DNA of 64,000 nt from CAVTWS01 sp963738445 (GTDB taxonomy: Bacteria > Actinomycetota > Acidimicrobiia > Acidimicrobiales > SHLQ01): contig CAVTWS010000008.1 in NCBI GenBank assembly GCA_963738445.1, positions 151,006 through 215,005 of the forward strand, read 5' to 3'. The notes below the pieces were generated by a model. It saw nothing but the letters and a program-made list of their open reading frames with translations. It made no database searches and was not told the origin of the DNA. Shown here in pieces: positions 51,953-61,318 of the stretch; the first letter of the stretch is position 1; every line of letters starts with the position of its first letter. Made by a program: the position numbers and the translations under genes.

Positions 51953-52578
51953 CGCCGACCCAGCCGATCGACCACGACGTCGTACACCAACTCGGCCACC
52001 TGCTCCGGCGGACCCGAACCGTCGACCAGGACCCAACTCGGATGGGTGTCGGCCAGATCACGATAGGCGCGCCGCACCCGCCGATGGAACTCGTCCTCGG
52101 CCCCTTCGAAGCGGTCCTCTCCCGCGGTCCGCCGGGCATCGAAGACGGCATCGGCCACGTCGAGCACGATCACCAGGTCGGGCTCGAGCCCGGCGGCGGC
52201 GAAACGGGAAACGGCCTCCACCTCGACCACCCCGAGGCCACGGCCGACGCCCTGATAGGCGAGCGAGGAAGGGATGTAACGGTCGGTCACCACATCTCGG
52301 CCGGAGTCCAGGACCGGGGCCACGACCTCGGCGACGTGCTGGGCTCGCGCCGCCGCGACCAGCAGCGCCTCGGCCCGGGGGGCGAGATCGGCGTGGAGGA
52401 AGATGGTGCGCAGCTCCTCGCCGATCGCGGTTCCGCCCGGCTCCCGGGTGGCCAGCGCGCCGAGCCGCGAGGCGAGCATCTCGGTCTGGGTCGACTTGCC
52501 CACCCCATCGGCTCCTTCGACGACGATGAACCGGCCCCGGACGACGCCGGCCGAGCCCACAGATCGGTCGCCCGTCAC
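51949..52578 (-). CDS. tmk: Thymidylate kinase Tmk
   Basis: Phosphorylates dTMP to dTDP; 209 residues. P-loop FIVVEGADGVGKSTQ, LATREPGGTAIGE, the DRY-type VVTDRYIPSSLAYQG and a LID region ARRTAGEDRFEGAEDEFHRRV are complete. GTG 52578 overlaps the MFS stop and the tmk stop overlaps holB, both as GTGA. The tmk-holB pair is conserved in bacteria; the MFS gene in front is the local addition. Confidence 0.95.
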   Translation of the reverse strand: MTGDRSVGSAGVVRGRFIVVEGADGVGKSTQTEMLASRLGALATREPGGTAIGEELRTIFLHADLAPRAEALLVAAARAQHVAEVVAPVLDSGRDVVTDRYIPSSLAYQGVGRGLGVVEVEAVSRFAAAGLEPDLVIVLDVADAVFDARRTAGEDRFEGAEDEFHRRVRRAYRDLADTHPSWVLVDGSGPPEQVAELVYDVVVDRLGRR

Positions 52579-53981
52579 GGCTCCGACCTCCGGGCCAGGG
52601 CCGATGGCGAAGCCACCCCGCCGGCGCGCAACGACTTCGACGCCAGCACTCCCGCGGCGACGATGATCACGCCGGCCAGCCACAGGGTGAGCCGCACGCC
52701 GGGGACGAACACGTCGAACCCGAACACCTCGATCGATTCGTCCCACACCTCGGTGGACAGACGGTCGAACGCCTCCTGAAGGAGCGGTCCGACCGTCAAG
52801 GCGATCAACACGCACAGCCGGACCAGCGTGAACAAGGCCGAGAAGACACGCCCTCGCATCGCGTCGTCGACGTTCTCGTGGAGGAGCGTGAAGCCCAGCA
52901 CGTACACCGTCCCGGCACAGATGCCGATCACGAACACCAGGGGGGCGGCGACGAGCAGAGAGCTGCTCGAGGCGGCGACCAGTAGCACGAGGCCGGCGAC
53001 CATCACGGCCAGGGCGAACACCTGCGGTTTGGGGACGTGCTTCTGCACCATCGACAAGACGATGACCCCCACCGCAACGCCGAACCCGAGCGCGGTGATC
53101 AGCGAGCCGTACCCGGCGTCGCCACCCCCCAACACATCCTTGGCGAACGCCGACCCGAGCGGGATGAGCATGCCACCGCCGATGAGGCCGGTCGCCAGAC
53201 CCAGGTTCACCGTGCGCACGATCGGGTTGATGAAGATGAACTGCCAGCCCTCCCGCAGCTCCGCCCAGGCCGACGCCACCGGCGTGGAGACATCGGTCGT
53301 CTCGATCACGACCCGCCTCGGAATGGCGACCGTCGAGATCAGGATCGCCGCGACGATGAACGTCAGGGCGTCGGCCTGGAGAGGTAGACCTTCGTCGTTC
53401 AAACGGACCGTGTCGGCCCAGGCGTGGTGATCGATGCGGTCGGCGATCTTGGCCAGACCGGTGAACAACGCCGAGCCGATGGGGAAGGTGCCGTAGGCGG
53501 CGATCAGGCTGAGCGAGTTCGCTGTGGTCATGTGGCCCTGCGGGACCAGGTTCGGAACGCTGGCCTCCTTGGCGGGCGACCAGAGCAGCGTCAGCACCTC
53601 CAGACCGAGGGAGGCCACGACGAGCATGGGAATGGTGTCCACGAACGGGAGCGACGCCATGATCGCCGCCCGGCCCAGATCGCAGGACACCATGAGCCGC
53701 TTTCGATCCCACCGATCGACCAGCACGCCCACCATCGGTCCGAGGAAGAACCCGGGCACGACCCGGGCCGCCATCACCAGCGAGATGGCCGCGCCTCCCG
53801 ACCCGCCGCCCACCCGTCGGGCGAGGCTGATGGTCGCCACGAGGCCGATCCAGTCGCCCGTCGCCGAGACCACCTGGGCCAGCCACAGGCGGAAGAAGTC
53901 AGGGCTCCCGAACAGCCGCTCCTTCACCGGTGCACGAGCCGACGCAGACGCGTCCGTCGTTGAATCGGCGTCGGCGGGCAC
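52575..53981 (-). CDS. MFS_3-type major facilitator transporter
   Basis: A 468-residue membrane protein of about 12 helices with FFRLWLAQVVSATGDWIGLVA at the start, FLGPMVGVLVDRWDRKRLMV as the loop 2-3 motif, and LLHENVDDAMRGRVFSALF after helix 8-9. The family includes drug and siderophore exporters; the substrate is unknown. GTG 53981 lies six bases after TAGTGT and is preferred over TTG 53987. Translationally coupled to tmk. Confidence 0.88.
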   Translation of the reverse strand: MPADADSTTDASASARAPVKERLFGSPDFFRLWLAQVVSATGDWIGLVATISLARRVGGGSGGAAISLVMAARVVPGFFLGPMVGVLVDRWDRKRLMVSCDLGRAAIMASLPFVDTIPMLVVASLGLEVLTLLWSPAKEASVPNLVPQGHMTTANSLSLIAAYGTFPIGSALFTGLAKIADRIDHHAWADTVRLNDEGLPLQADALTFIVAAILISTVAIPRRVVIETTDVSTPVASAWAELREGWQFIFINPIVRTVNLGLATGLIGGGMLIPLGSAFAKDVLGGGDAGYGSLITALGFGVAVGVIVLSMVQKHVPKPQVFALAVMVAGLVLLVAASSSSLLVAAPLVFVIGICAGTVYVLGFTLLHENVDDAMRGRVFSALFTLVRLCVLIALTVGPLLQEAFDRLSTEVWDESIEVFGFDVFVPGVRLTLWLAGVIIVAAGVLASKSLRAGGVASPSALARRSEP

Positions 53982-53987
53982 CGCCAA

Positions 53988-53993
53988 ACACTA
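53988..53993 (-). promoter_or_regulatory. -10 element TAGTGT for a leaderless MFS-tmk-holB transcript
   Basis: TAGTGT ends six bases before GTG 53981, and no ribosome site is seen. Confidence 0.5.
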
Positions 53994-54073
53994 TCGGGGG
54001 CGCGGATGAGCGCTGGTCCGAACGCATGGACCGCGGGCCCGGCACCGGCTGGTCGGCCGGCTGCAGGCGATCA

Positions 54074-56806
54074 CTACGGCGTCTTCTTGGCCGCCGCTTT
54101 CGTGGCCCTGGCCTTCTTGACGCCCGCCTTCTTGGCGGTCGCCTTCCGGGCACCCGTCTTCTTCGCGGTCGCCTTCTTCGCCGTCCTCGTGGCTCCGGCG
54201 GCCTTCTTGGCCCCGGCGGGTCGACGACCGGCCTTCTTCGGCGCAGGGCCGCGGGCCCGACGGTCGGCGAGCAACTCCGATGCCCGCTCGTCGGTCAGCT
54301 CCTCGACCACATCACCTTTGCGCAGCGACGCGTTCGTCTCGCCATCGGTGACGTACGGGCCGAAACGACCATCCCTGACGACCATGGGCTTGCCGCTGAC
54401 GGGATCCTCGCCGAGCTCTCGCAGCGGCGCGGCCGGGGTGGCGCTCTGGCCGCGGCGTCGCTTGGGCTGCGCCAACAGGGCCAGGCACTGCTCGAGGTCG
54501 ACGGTGAACAGCTGATCCTCGCTGTCGAGGCTCCGGCTGTCGGTTGCCTTCGAGATGTACGGGCCGAAACGACCGTTCTGGGCGACGATCTCGGTGCCGT
54601 CGGCCGGATCGACACCGACCGTCCGCGGGAGCGAGAGCAGGCGGAGCGCCTCATCCAACGACACCGTGGTGAGCGTCATGGTCGAGAACAGGGAGGCCGT
54701 CTTCGGTTTCGCCTTCGAGCCCTCGACCAGCTCCCCGAGCTGGACGTACGGGCCGAAACGACCCGCCTTGGCGAACACCTCGAGACCGGTCGCCGGGTCG
54801 ACGCCGAGAGGGGTGTCGCCGGCCGGCGCCTCGAGGTACTCGACGGCTCTCTCGACGGTGAGCTCGTCGGGCGGGATCTCATCGGGGATGCTGGCGGTCT
54901 GCTCTCCGCGCTGGACGTACGGGCCGTAGCGGCCGACGCGGGCCACCACCAGCTCACCGTCAGGTGACATCCCGAGCGGGATCGAGTTGATGGCCCGGGC
55001 ATCGATGTCGGCGAGCCGGTCGTTGACCATCTCCCGCAGCCCGGGTTCGTCGCCCCCGAAGTAGAAGCGGCTCAACCACGGAACCGACTCCTGCTGACCG
55101 CTGGCGATCTCGTCGAGGTCGTCCTCCATGCGAGCCGTGAACGCGTAGTCGACCAGGTCCGGGAAGTGCTCCTCGAGCAACGTGACCACGGAGAAGGCGG
55201 TGAACGACGGCACCAACGCGCTGCCCTTCTTCCACACGTACCCGCGATCCTGGATCGTGTTCATGATCGAGGCATAGGTCGAGGGACGGCCGACGCCGAG
55301 CTCTTCAAGCCGCTTGACGAGCGATGCTTCGGTGTACCGGGCCGGCGGTTGGGTCTCGTGTCCGGCGGGCACGAGCTCGATCGCGTCGACCACGTCGCCT
55401 TCGGCCAACGCCGGGATCTGGCGCTCCTGATCGTCCTCGTTGTCGTCGTCGGTTCCCTCGACGTAGACGCGACGGAACCCGGCATGGGTGATCACCGTCC
55501 CGCTGGTGGCGAAGACGACGGCCTCGCCGGTGCGGGACTGCCCGGCCAGGCGAGCGGTGACGGTCTCCCCCACCGCGTCGGTCATCTGCGACGCCACGGT
55601 GCGCTGCCAGATCATCTCGTACACACGCGCCTCGCCGGGTTGCACTTCCCGGGCCACCGATTCGGGGCTTCGGAACGCATCACCGGCGGGGCGGATCGCC
55701 TCGTGCGCCTCTTGGGCGTTCTTGACCTTCTTGGTGTAGAGCCGGGGGGCGTCCGGCAGAAAATCCCTCCCGAAGGACTCCACGACGGCCGCCCGGGCCG
55801 CGGTGAGCGCGGTCTGGGACAGCGTCGTGCTGTCGGTGCGCATGTAGGTGATGTAACCCCGCTCGTACAGGGACTGGGCCGCCCGCATCGCCGCCTGGGC
55901 GGAGAGCCGGAGCTTGCGGCCCGCTTCCTGTTGAAAGGTCGACGTCATGAACGGGGCCGCGGGCCGGCGTCGGTACGGCTTCGACTCGACCGATCGCACC
56001 TCGACATCGGTTCCCGCGATGCCCTCGGCCAGCGCGGTCGCCCGGGCCTGGTCGAGCACCAACACGTCGGATCGATTCGTACGACCATCGGGGGCAAAGT
56101 CGCGCCCGGTCGCCAGGCGGGCGCCATCGACCTCGACGAGCGCCGCCGAGAAGGTCTCGTGCACCGTCCGGGATCGGAAGGTGCCGTTGATGTCCCAGTA
56201 CCCGGCGGCCACGAAGGCCATGCGCTCGCGCTCGCGCTGAACCACGATCCGGGTGGCCACCGACTGCACCCGGCCCGCCGACAGGCGGGGCATGACCTTC
56301 TTCCACAGAACCGGCGAGACCTCATAGCCGTACAGCCGGTCGAGCAGACGCCGGGCCTCCTGGGCATCGACGAGGCGCCGATCCAGCTCCCGGGGATGGT
56401 CGATCGCCGAACGGATGGCGTCCGGGGTGATCTCGTGGAACACCATGCGTTTGACCGGCACCCGCGGGTTCAGCACCTCGAGCAGGTGCCAGGCGATGGC
56501 CTCCCCCTCACGGTCTTCGTCGGTTGCGAGGTAGAGCTCGTCGACGTCGGCCAAGAGGGCTTTCAGCTTGCGGATCTGATCGCGTTTGGCCGGGTCGATG
56601 ACGTAGAGCGGCTTGAAACCGTTGTCGACATCGATGCCGAGGCGCGCCCACGGCTCCTGTTTGAACGCGGCAGGGACATCGGCCGCGCCTCGCGGAAGGT
56701 CGCGGATGTGGCCGATCGAGGACTCCACGACGAAACCGGCGCCGAGGTACCCGGCGATGGTCTTGGCCTTGGCTGGTGATTCGACGATGACGAGTGCGTT
56801 GGGCAA
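54074..56806 (-). CDS. topA: DNA topoisomerase I TopA
   Basis: Relaxes negative supercoils; 910 residues. TOPRIM start ALVIVESPAKAKTIAGYLG, acidic site LATDEDREGEAIAWHL, active-site Tyr in ERGYITYMRTDSTT, then four C-terminal RFGPYV-type repeats (RYGPYVQ, RFGPYVQ, RFGPYIS, RFGPYVT) in place of zinc fingers. The last 70 residues are a Lys/Ala/Thr tail (KKATAKK, KKARATK), typical of actinobacterial TopA and needed for processivity. The only good start is TTG 56806 with GGAAG upstream. Divergent neighbours: MFS downstream, STAS gene upstream. Confidence 0.96.
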   Translation of the reverse strand: MPNALVIVESPAKAKTIAGYLGAGFVVESSIGHIRDLPRGAADVPAAFKQEPWARLGIDVDNGFKPLYVIDPAKRDQIRKLKALLADVDELYLATDEDREGEAIAWHLLEVLNPRVPVKRMVFHEITPDAIRSAIDHPRELDRRLVDAQEARRLLDRLYGYEVSPVLWKKVMPRLSAGRVQSVATRIVVQRERERMAFVAAGYWDINGTFRSRTVHETFSAALVEVDGARLATGRDFAPDGRTNRSDVLVLDQARATALAEGIAGTDVEVRSVESKPYRRRPAAPFMTSTFQQEAGRKLRLSAQAAMRAAQSLYERGYITYMRTDSTTLSQTALTAARAAVVESFGRDFLPDAPRLYTKKVKNAQEAHEAIRPAGDAFRSPESVAREVQPGEARVYEMIWQRTVASQMTDAVGETVTARLAGQSRTGEAVVFATSGTVITHAGFRRVYVEGTDDDNEDDQERQIPALAEGDVVDAIELVPAGHETQPPARYTEASLVKRLEELGVGRPSTYASIMNTIQDRGYVWKKGSALVPSFTAFSVVTLLEEHFPDLVDYAFTARMEDDLDEIASGQQESVPWLSRFYFGGDEPGLREMVNDRLADIDARAINSIPLGMSPDGELVVARVGRYGPYVQRGEQTASIPDEIPPDELTVERAVEYLEAPAGDTPLGVDPATGLEVFAKAGRFGPYVQLGELVEGSKAKPKTASLFSTMTLTTVSLDEALRLLSLPRTVGVDPADGTEIVAQNGRFGPYISKATDSRSLDSEDQLFTVDLEQCLALLAQPKRRRGQSATPAAPLRELGEDPVSGKPMVVRDGRFGPYVTDGETNASLRKGDVVEELTDERASELLADRRARGPAPKKAGRRPAGAKKAAGATRTAKKATAKKTGARKATAKKAGVKKARATKAAAKKTP

Positions 56807-56951
56807 CGTGGTCGCTTCCGTGACGCCGGGCTTCGCTCCTGATCGTCGGCCAGTGAGGTCGGATCGTGAGGAGCGCGGTCGCGAGGGAGGATAGCCACGG
56901 CACGCCGACGAACGGGTGCCGGTACCGACCGAACCCCTCGGCGGCGGCCGA

Positions 56952-57293
56952 TCAGACCGGCTCGGAGGTCGCCGATTCGAGCGACTGGTGCATCTCGAAG
57001 ACCCGGTCGAGGTCGGTGATCTGGAGCACCCGCCGGACGCGCGGCACCGCGTTGGCGATGCGGAGGTCGCCATCGTGCACTCGGGTCCGCTTCAGCGCAC
57101 CGACCAGGACGCCGAGCCCGGTGGAGTCGACGAACTCGACGTGGACCAGATCGATCACGATGTGGATCTGCCCGCTCGCCACCAGCTCCACGATCCGGGA
57201 CCGCAGCTCCGGCCCCGTCGCGAGATCGAGGTCGGTGGTGGGGCGGACGACGGTCCACGAACCGATCCTCGACGGCTCCGGTCCCATGCGCAC
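56952..57293 (-). CDS. STAS-domain anti-sigma factor antagonist
   Basis: A 113-residue single STAS domain. VIDLVHVEFVDSTGLGVLVGALKR contains the phosphorylatable Ser of SpoIIAA-type antagonists (DSTGLG). VVRPTTDLDLATGPELRSRI is the usual first strand-helix. GTG 57293 is preceded by GAGGAGG. No anti-sigma kinase is next to it, so its partner is encoded elsewhere. Confidence 0.9.
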   Translation of the reverse strand: MRMGPEPSRIGSWTVVRPTTDLDLATGPELRSRIVELVASGQIHIVIDLVHVEFVDSTGLGVLVGALKRTRVHDGDLRIANAVPRVRRVLQITDLDRVFEMHQSLESATSEPV

Positions 57294-57384
57294 GACGCAC
57301 CTCCTCGGGCCGGCTCGGTTCCGTCGCCGACCGACGAGAACGTTCGCGCACGCTACCGCCACCGGCCGTGTCGGTGGGTTCTCG

Positions 57385-57390
57385 TAGGAT
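57385..57390 (+). promoter_or_regulatory. -10 element TAGGAT for a leaderless helicase transcript
   Basis: TAGGAT ends seven bases before ATG 57398; there is no ribosome site. Confidence 0.55.
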
Positions 57391-57397
57391 TCCCGTG

Positions 57398-59924
57398 ATG
57401 GCCCTCGTCGACGTCCCGCCCCACGGTGCCGGCGCCCCGTCCCGCGGCCCGGTCGACCAGCTCCCGGTCGCATCTCCGGGCCCGGTCGACCAGCTCCCGG
57501 TCGTCCCCATCGAGGCGGCGCTCGACGATCTGCTCGATGAGCTCGCCGAGGACGGCCGGCTCGTCCACGTCAGTCGATTGCCCGCCCGACCAGCCCGCCA
57601 CCGATCCCTGGCCCGGCCCCTTCCCGAGTCGATCAGCCACCTCGCACCCCCCGGCGGGCTGTGGTCCCACCAGGCCGAAGCCATCGACCTGGTCGCGCGC
57701 CGGCCGCTCGGTCGTCGTCGCCACCGGTACCGCCAGCGGGAAGTCGTTGTGCTTCCAGTTGCCGATCGCCGAGACGGTGCTCGACCCGATCCGCCCCCAC
57801 ACCGCGCTCGCCCTCTTCCCGACCAAGGCCCTGGCCCAGGACCAGCTGCGGTCGTTCCTCTCGATGGCGTCGAGCGAACCGTCGTGCCGCAAGCTCGCGG
57901 CCGCCACGTACGACGGCGACAGCAGCACCGAGGAGCGGCGCTGGGTGCGGGGCCACGCCAATGTCCTCCTCACCAACCCCGAGATGCTGCACAGCGGCAT
58001 CTTGCCCAACCACCGGCGCTGGTCGACCTGGCTGAGCCGGTTGGAGATCGTGGTCGTCGATGAGCTCCACGTCCTGCGCGGCGTGTTCGGGACGCATGTC
58101 GGACATGTCCTGCGCCGATTGCGGCGCGTCTGCGATCACTACGGGGCGTCACCCACCTTCGTCTTCTGCTCGGCCACCCTCGGTCAGCCCGATCGCCTGG
58201 CCCGAGAGCTGTGCGGGCTGCCCGTCGTCGCCGTGACCGAGGACGGCTCGCCCCAGGGGCCGCGTCGTCTGGCCCTCGTCGACCCTCCGGTCATCGACGC
58301 GCTCTCCGGCGCCAGGGTCTCCACGTCGAGCGAGACCGCGGCCGTGGCCACCGAGCTGGTGCGTCGGGGCCATCGCACGATCGTGTTCGCCCGGAGCCGG
58401 AAGGGCACGGAACTGATCGCGGCCGACATGGGACGACGCCTGCCCACCGGGCTCAGTGATCTGGTGCGGTCGTATCGGGGTGGGTACCTGCCGGCGGAAC
58501 GACGAGAGATCGAGCAGGAGCTGGCCGACGGTCGCCTCCGAGCGGTGGTGGCGACCACCGCCCTGGAGCTGGGTATCGACATCGGCGGGCTCGACGCGTG
58601 CGTGCTCAGCAGCTTCCCCGGCACCATCGCCTCGATGTGGCAGCAGGCGGGCCGCGCCGGGCGGTCCCAGCAGGAATCGATCGCCGTCCTCGTCGCCGGC
58701 GACGATCAGCTCGACCGGTGGTTGGTGCGCCATCCCGAGGAGCTCACGAACCGCCGGCCCGAACCGGCGGTCATCAACCCCTCGAACCCCTTCATCCTCG
58801 ATCCCCACCTGGCCTGCGCGGCGCACGAGATCCCGCTCCGGCTCGGCGACGAGCGGTACTGGGGCGACAGCCTCGACGACGGCGTCCGCCGGCTCGTCGT
58901 CGACGATCAGCTTCGGGTACGTCCCGGCGGCCGAGGACCGGTCGCCACATGGGCCGGGCGGGGGGTCCCGGCGCCACGCATCGGGCTGCGCACCGGTTCG
59001 GCCGGTGAGTACCGCATCGTCCACACGGACGGCACGCTCATCGGCACCGTCGACGATGGTCGTGCGCACGATCTCGTCCACCCGGGTGCGGTGTATCTGC
59101 ACCGGGGTCGCTCGTATCGGGTGCGGGAGCTCGATCTCGACGTGCGCCGAGCCGTCGTCGAACCCGATGACGGCGACGAGTACACGCAGACCCTCTCCAC
59201 GATCAACCTCCAGGTCCTCCACGCCGATCGTTCTCGGCGCGTGGGCGCGGCCACGCTGTGGCTCGGAGGCGTCGAAGTCAGCTCACTCGTCACCGGCTAC
59301 CAACGGCGCGAGGTGCGGAGCAGCCGCATCATCGCCCAGGAGTCGCTCGATCTGCCGCCGTCGAGCCTCGTCACGAGAGCGTTCTGGTACACGCTCCCGG
59401 ATGCCTTACTCGAGGGGGCGGGCATCGCGCCCGCCGACATCGGCGGCACGCTGCACGCGGCGGAACACGCGGCGATCGGGGTGCTGCCCCTGTTCACGAT
59501 CTGCGACCGGTGGGACGTGGGTGGGGTCTCGATCGCCCATCATCCCGACACCGCCGAACCGACGATCTTCGTCTACGACGGGTATCCCGGGGGTGCCGGA
59601 ATCGCCGAGCTGGGCTTCGAGGCCTCGCGACGGCACATCGGCACGACGCTCGAGGTGATCGACGGATGCCCCTGCGCGGATGGCTGCCCTTCGTGTGTGC
59701 AGTCGCCCAAGTGCGGGAACGGCAACGAGCCCCTCGACAAGGCGGGCGCAGCGCGCCTGCTCCGCACCCTCCTCGAAGATGTCGACCGGTCGACACCAGC
59801 CGAACCAGCCGACCGGCCGGCACCACGTGATGCGGTCGACCGGTCGACGCCTCTGAACCTGACCCCGATCGGGCGCCCGACGACGGAACGGGACGTCACC
59901 GAGGTGTTTCCCGCCGCATCGTGA
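57398..59924 (+). CDS. DEAD/DEAH-box helicase with DUF1998 zinc domain, MrfA (YprA)-like (single-base frameshift)
   Basis: An 841-residue superfamily 2 helicase after repair, of the family whose Bacillus member MrfA repairs mitomycin lesions. The N-terminal 100 residues end LWSHQAEAIDLVAR in one frame; one extra C near 57700 shifts the rest: VVATGTASGKSLCFQLPIAE (Walker A), VVVDELHVLRG (motif II, DELH), VFCSATLGQP, ATTALELGIDIGG, QQAGRAGR (motif VI), and the DUF1998 end with CPCADGCPSC and a later Cys. A direct duplication near 57448-57500 repeats GPVDQLPV. Its 3' end overlaps convergent tadE by 29 bases. Confidence 0.9.
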
Positions 59925-60267
59925 TGGTGATGTCGTGCACGACATCACCGACGAGCGCACCGACCAGGGCCACATCTGTGGGCTGCCGGTATCGCACCCG
60001 CACCTGCACGAACGGCCCGACATCGCGCCGGTCGATGACAGTGAGCCCGTCGGGCAACCGCGTGCTGGCCCGCGGATCCTCGCCGACGGCCGCGGCCCGG
60101 GCCGCCTCACGGGCGGCCTGTACGGTCAGCACCTCGGCCCGCGCCACCAGCCCCACCTGAACGACCGCCAGGATCAACAGCACCCAGACCGGGAGGAGCA
60201 GGGCAAGCTCGACGGTGCCCTGGCCCTGCTCCTCCGGTGTCGATGCCCGACCGGCCCGGTCGGTCAC
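59896..60267 (-). CDS. TadE-like minor pilin/assembly protein
   Basis: A 123-residue protein. A polar start is followed by QGQGTVELALLLPVWVLLILAVVQVGLVA, i.e. a prepilin-like cleavage region with the conserved Glu five residues into the hydrophobic helix, then LTVQAAREAARAAAVG typical of TadE. GTG 60267 overlaps the DUF4244 stop (GTGA). Last gene of the tad operon. Confidence 0.87.
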   Translation of the reverse strand: MTDRAGRASTPEEQGQGTVELALLLPVWVLLILAVVQVGLVARAEVLTVQAAREAARAAAVGEDPRASTRLPDGLTVIDRRDVGPFVQVRVRYRQPTDVALVGALVGDVVHDITITMRRETPR

Positions 60268-60494
60268 CCGACCCTCGTGCTGATCGTCTCGAAGACGCGG
60301 TCGAGCAAGGCGCCGACCTGCCCCGAGTTGGCCGCCCAGGCGGCGACCAGAAGGGCGATGGCCGCCACACCGAGGAGCAACAGCGCGTACTCCGCCGTGG
60401 CCTGGCCACGATCATCGACACGGCGGCGGCCCGGCGAGCGCATGGTCGCGTGGTTCAACACGGCGAGACAGAAACGGATCACATTGGACGACAT
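60264..60494 (-). CDS. DUF4244 protein (Flp-pilin-like)
   Basis: A 76-residue protein with a basic N terminus (HATMRSPGRRRVDDR) and the pilin-like segment GQATAEYALLLLGVAAIALLVAAWAANSG, in which Glu follows the probable cleavage site. It is the likely major Flp pilin of the locus, by position and motif. ATG 60494 has GGAGGATC upstream. 35 bases separate it from tadC. Confidence 0.87.
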   Translation of the reverse strand: MSSNVIRFCLAVLNHATMRSPGRRRVDDRGQATAEYALLLLGVAAIALLVAAWAANSGQVGALLDRVFETISTRVG

Positions 60495-60529
60495 GACAGA
60501 TCCTCCGAAGAGAGAGTTGGGGGGGCCGG

Positions 60530-61318
60530 TCAGGCCGAACGGAGCGCTTCGGAGATCCCGGCCACGACGACCGGGACCACGCTCAAGAGGGCGAACGCAG
60601 GGAGAACACAGGACACGAGCGGGAACAGCATCAGGACCGGGAGCCGCCGCGCCCGGGCCTCGGCTCGAGCGGCACGGGCGCGGCGGAGATCCGTCGACAG
60701 ATCGGCGAGGGCCACGCCGACATCCGTGCCGTCGAGCTCGGCGGCCATGACGACCGCCACCACCGAGCGGCCATCCGGCCCGAGCCGGCCCCCCACCGTC
60801 GTCATGACATCGGACAAGCGATGTCCCCGGCCGAGCTCGTCGACGGCGTGTCCGAGCACGGTGGCGACCGGTCCGCTCAACACCGTCGCCGCCAGGGTCA
60901 CCGTCTCGCGCAGCGGCAAACCCGAAACGGCGCCGAGCCGTACGACATCGACGAGCTCCGGCAGCCGGCGACCGATCTCGACCTGGATTCGAGCCTGGCG
61001 GCGCCGGGCCAGCAACGGTGGCGCGGCGAGGACCAGGACGATGAGTGCGGCCAACGCCAGCTGCTGCGTCAGCGCCATCACGGCGGCGAGCATGACACCG
61101 CCCGATCGGAGCCGGGGCTGCTCCATCGCCAACGCGTACGATTTCATCCACGACGCGGGCGATCGAGCCCGACGACCCGCACGATCGACGACCTCAGGGG
61201 CCGTCGCCGCGGAGCGGGCCTGGGCCCGGTCGACGGCGACGGGGCGCCGGTTGAACCAGAGCACGACGAGCGCCCACGCCACCGGAAACACCCATGAGGC
61301 GGCGGGCGGCACGCTCAC
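60530..61318 (-). CDS. tadC: TadC-like type II secretion F domain membrane protein
   Basis: Platform protein of the Flp pilus machine, 262 residues. Membrane segments at the N terminus, in the middle (ALAALIVLVLAAPPLLARRRQ) and at the C terminus (PVLMLFPLVSCVLPAFALLSV); the T2SSF core ELVDVVRLGAVSGLPLRETVTLAA and ELDGTDVGVALADLSTDLRRARAARAE is clear. GTG 61318 overlaps tadB (GTGA). Confidence 0.9.
   Translation of the reverse strand: MSVPPAASWVFPVAWALVVLWFNRRPVAVDRAQARSAATAPEVVDRAGRRARSPASWMKSYALAMEQPRLRSGGVMLAAVMALTQQLALAALIVLVLAAPPLLARRRQARIQVEIGRRLPELVDVVRLGAVSGLPLRETVTLAATVLSGPVATVLGHAVDELGRGHRLSDVMTTVGGRLGPDGRSVVAVVMAAELDGTDVGVALADLSTDLRRARAARAEARARRLPVLMLFPLVSCVLPAFALLSVVPVVVAGISEALRSA

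Noticed and set aside
51949..53886. 645-codon minus-strand reading through tmk and the MFS gene
   Set aside because: The part upstream of tmk is an out-of-frame reading of the MFS gene; tmk starts at GTG 52578.
55166..56779. 537-codon + strand open frame over topA
   Set aside because: Complementary frame of topA.
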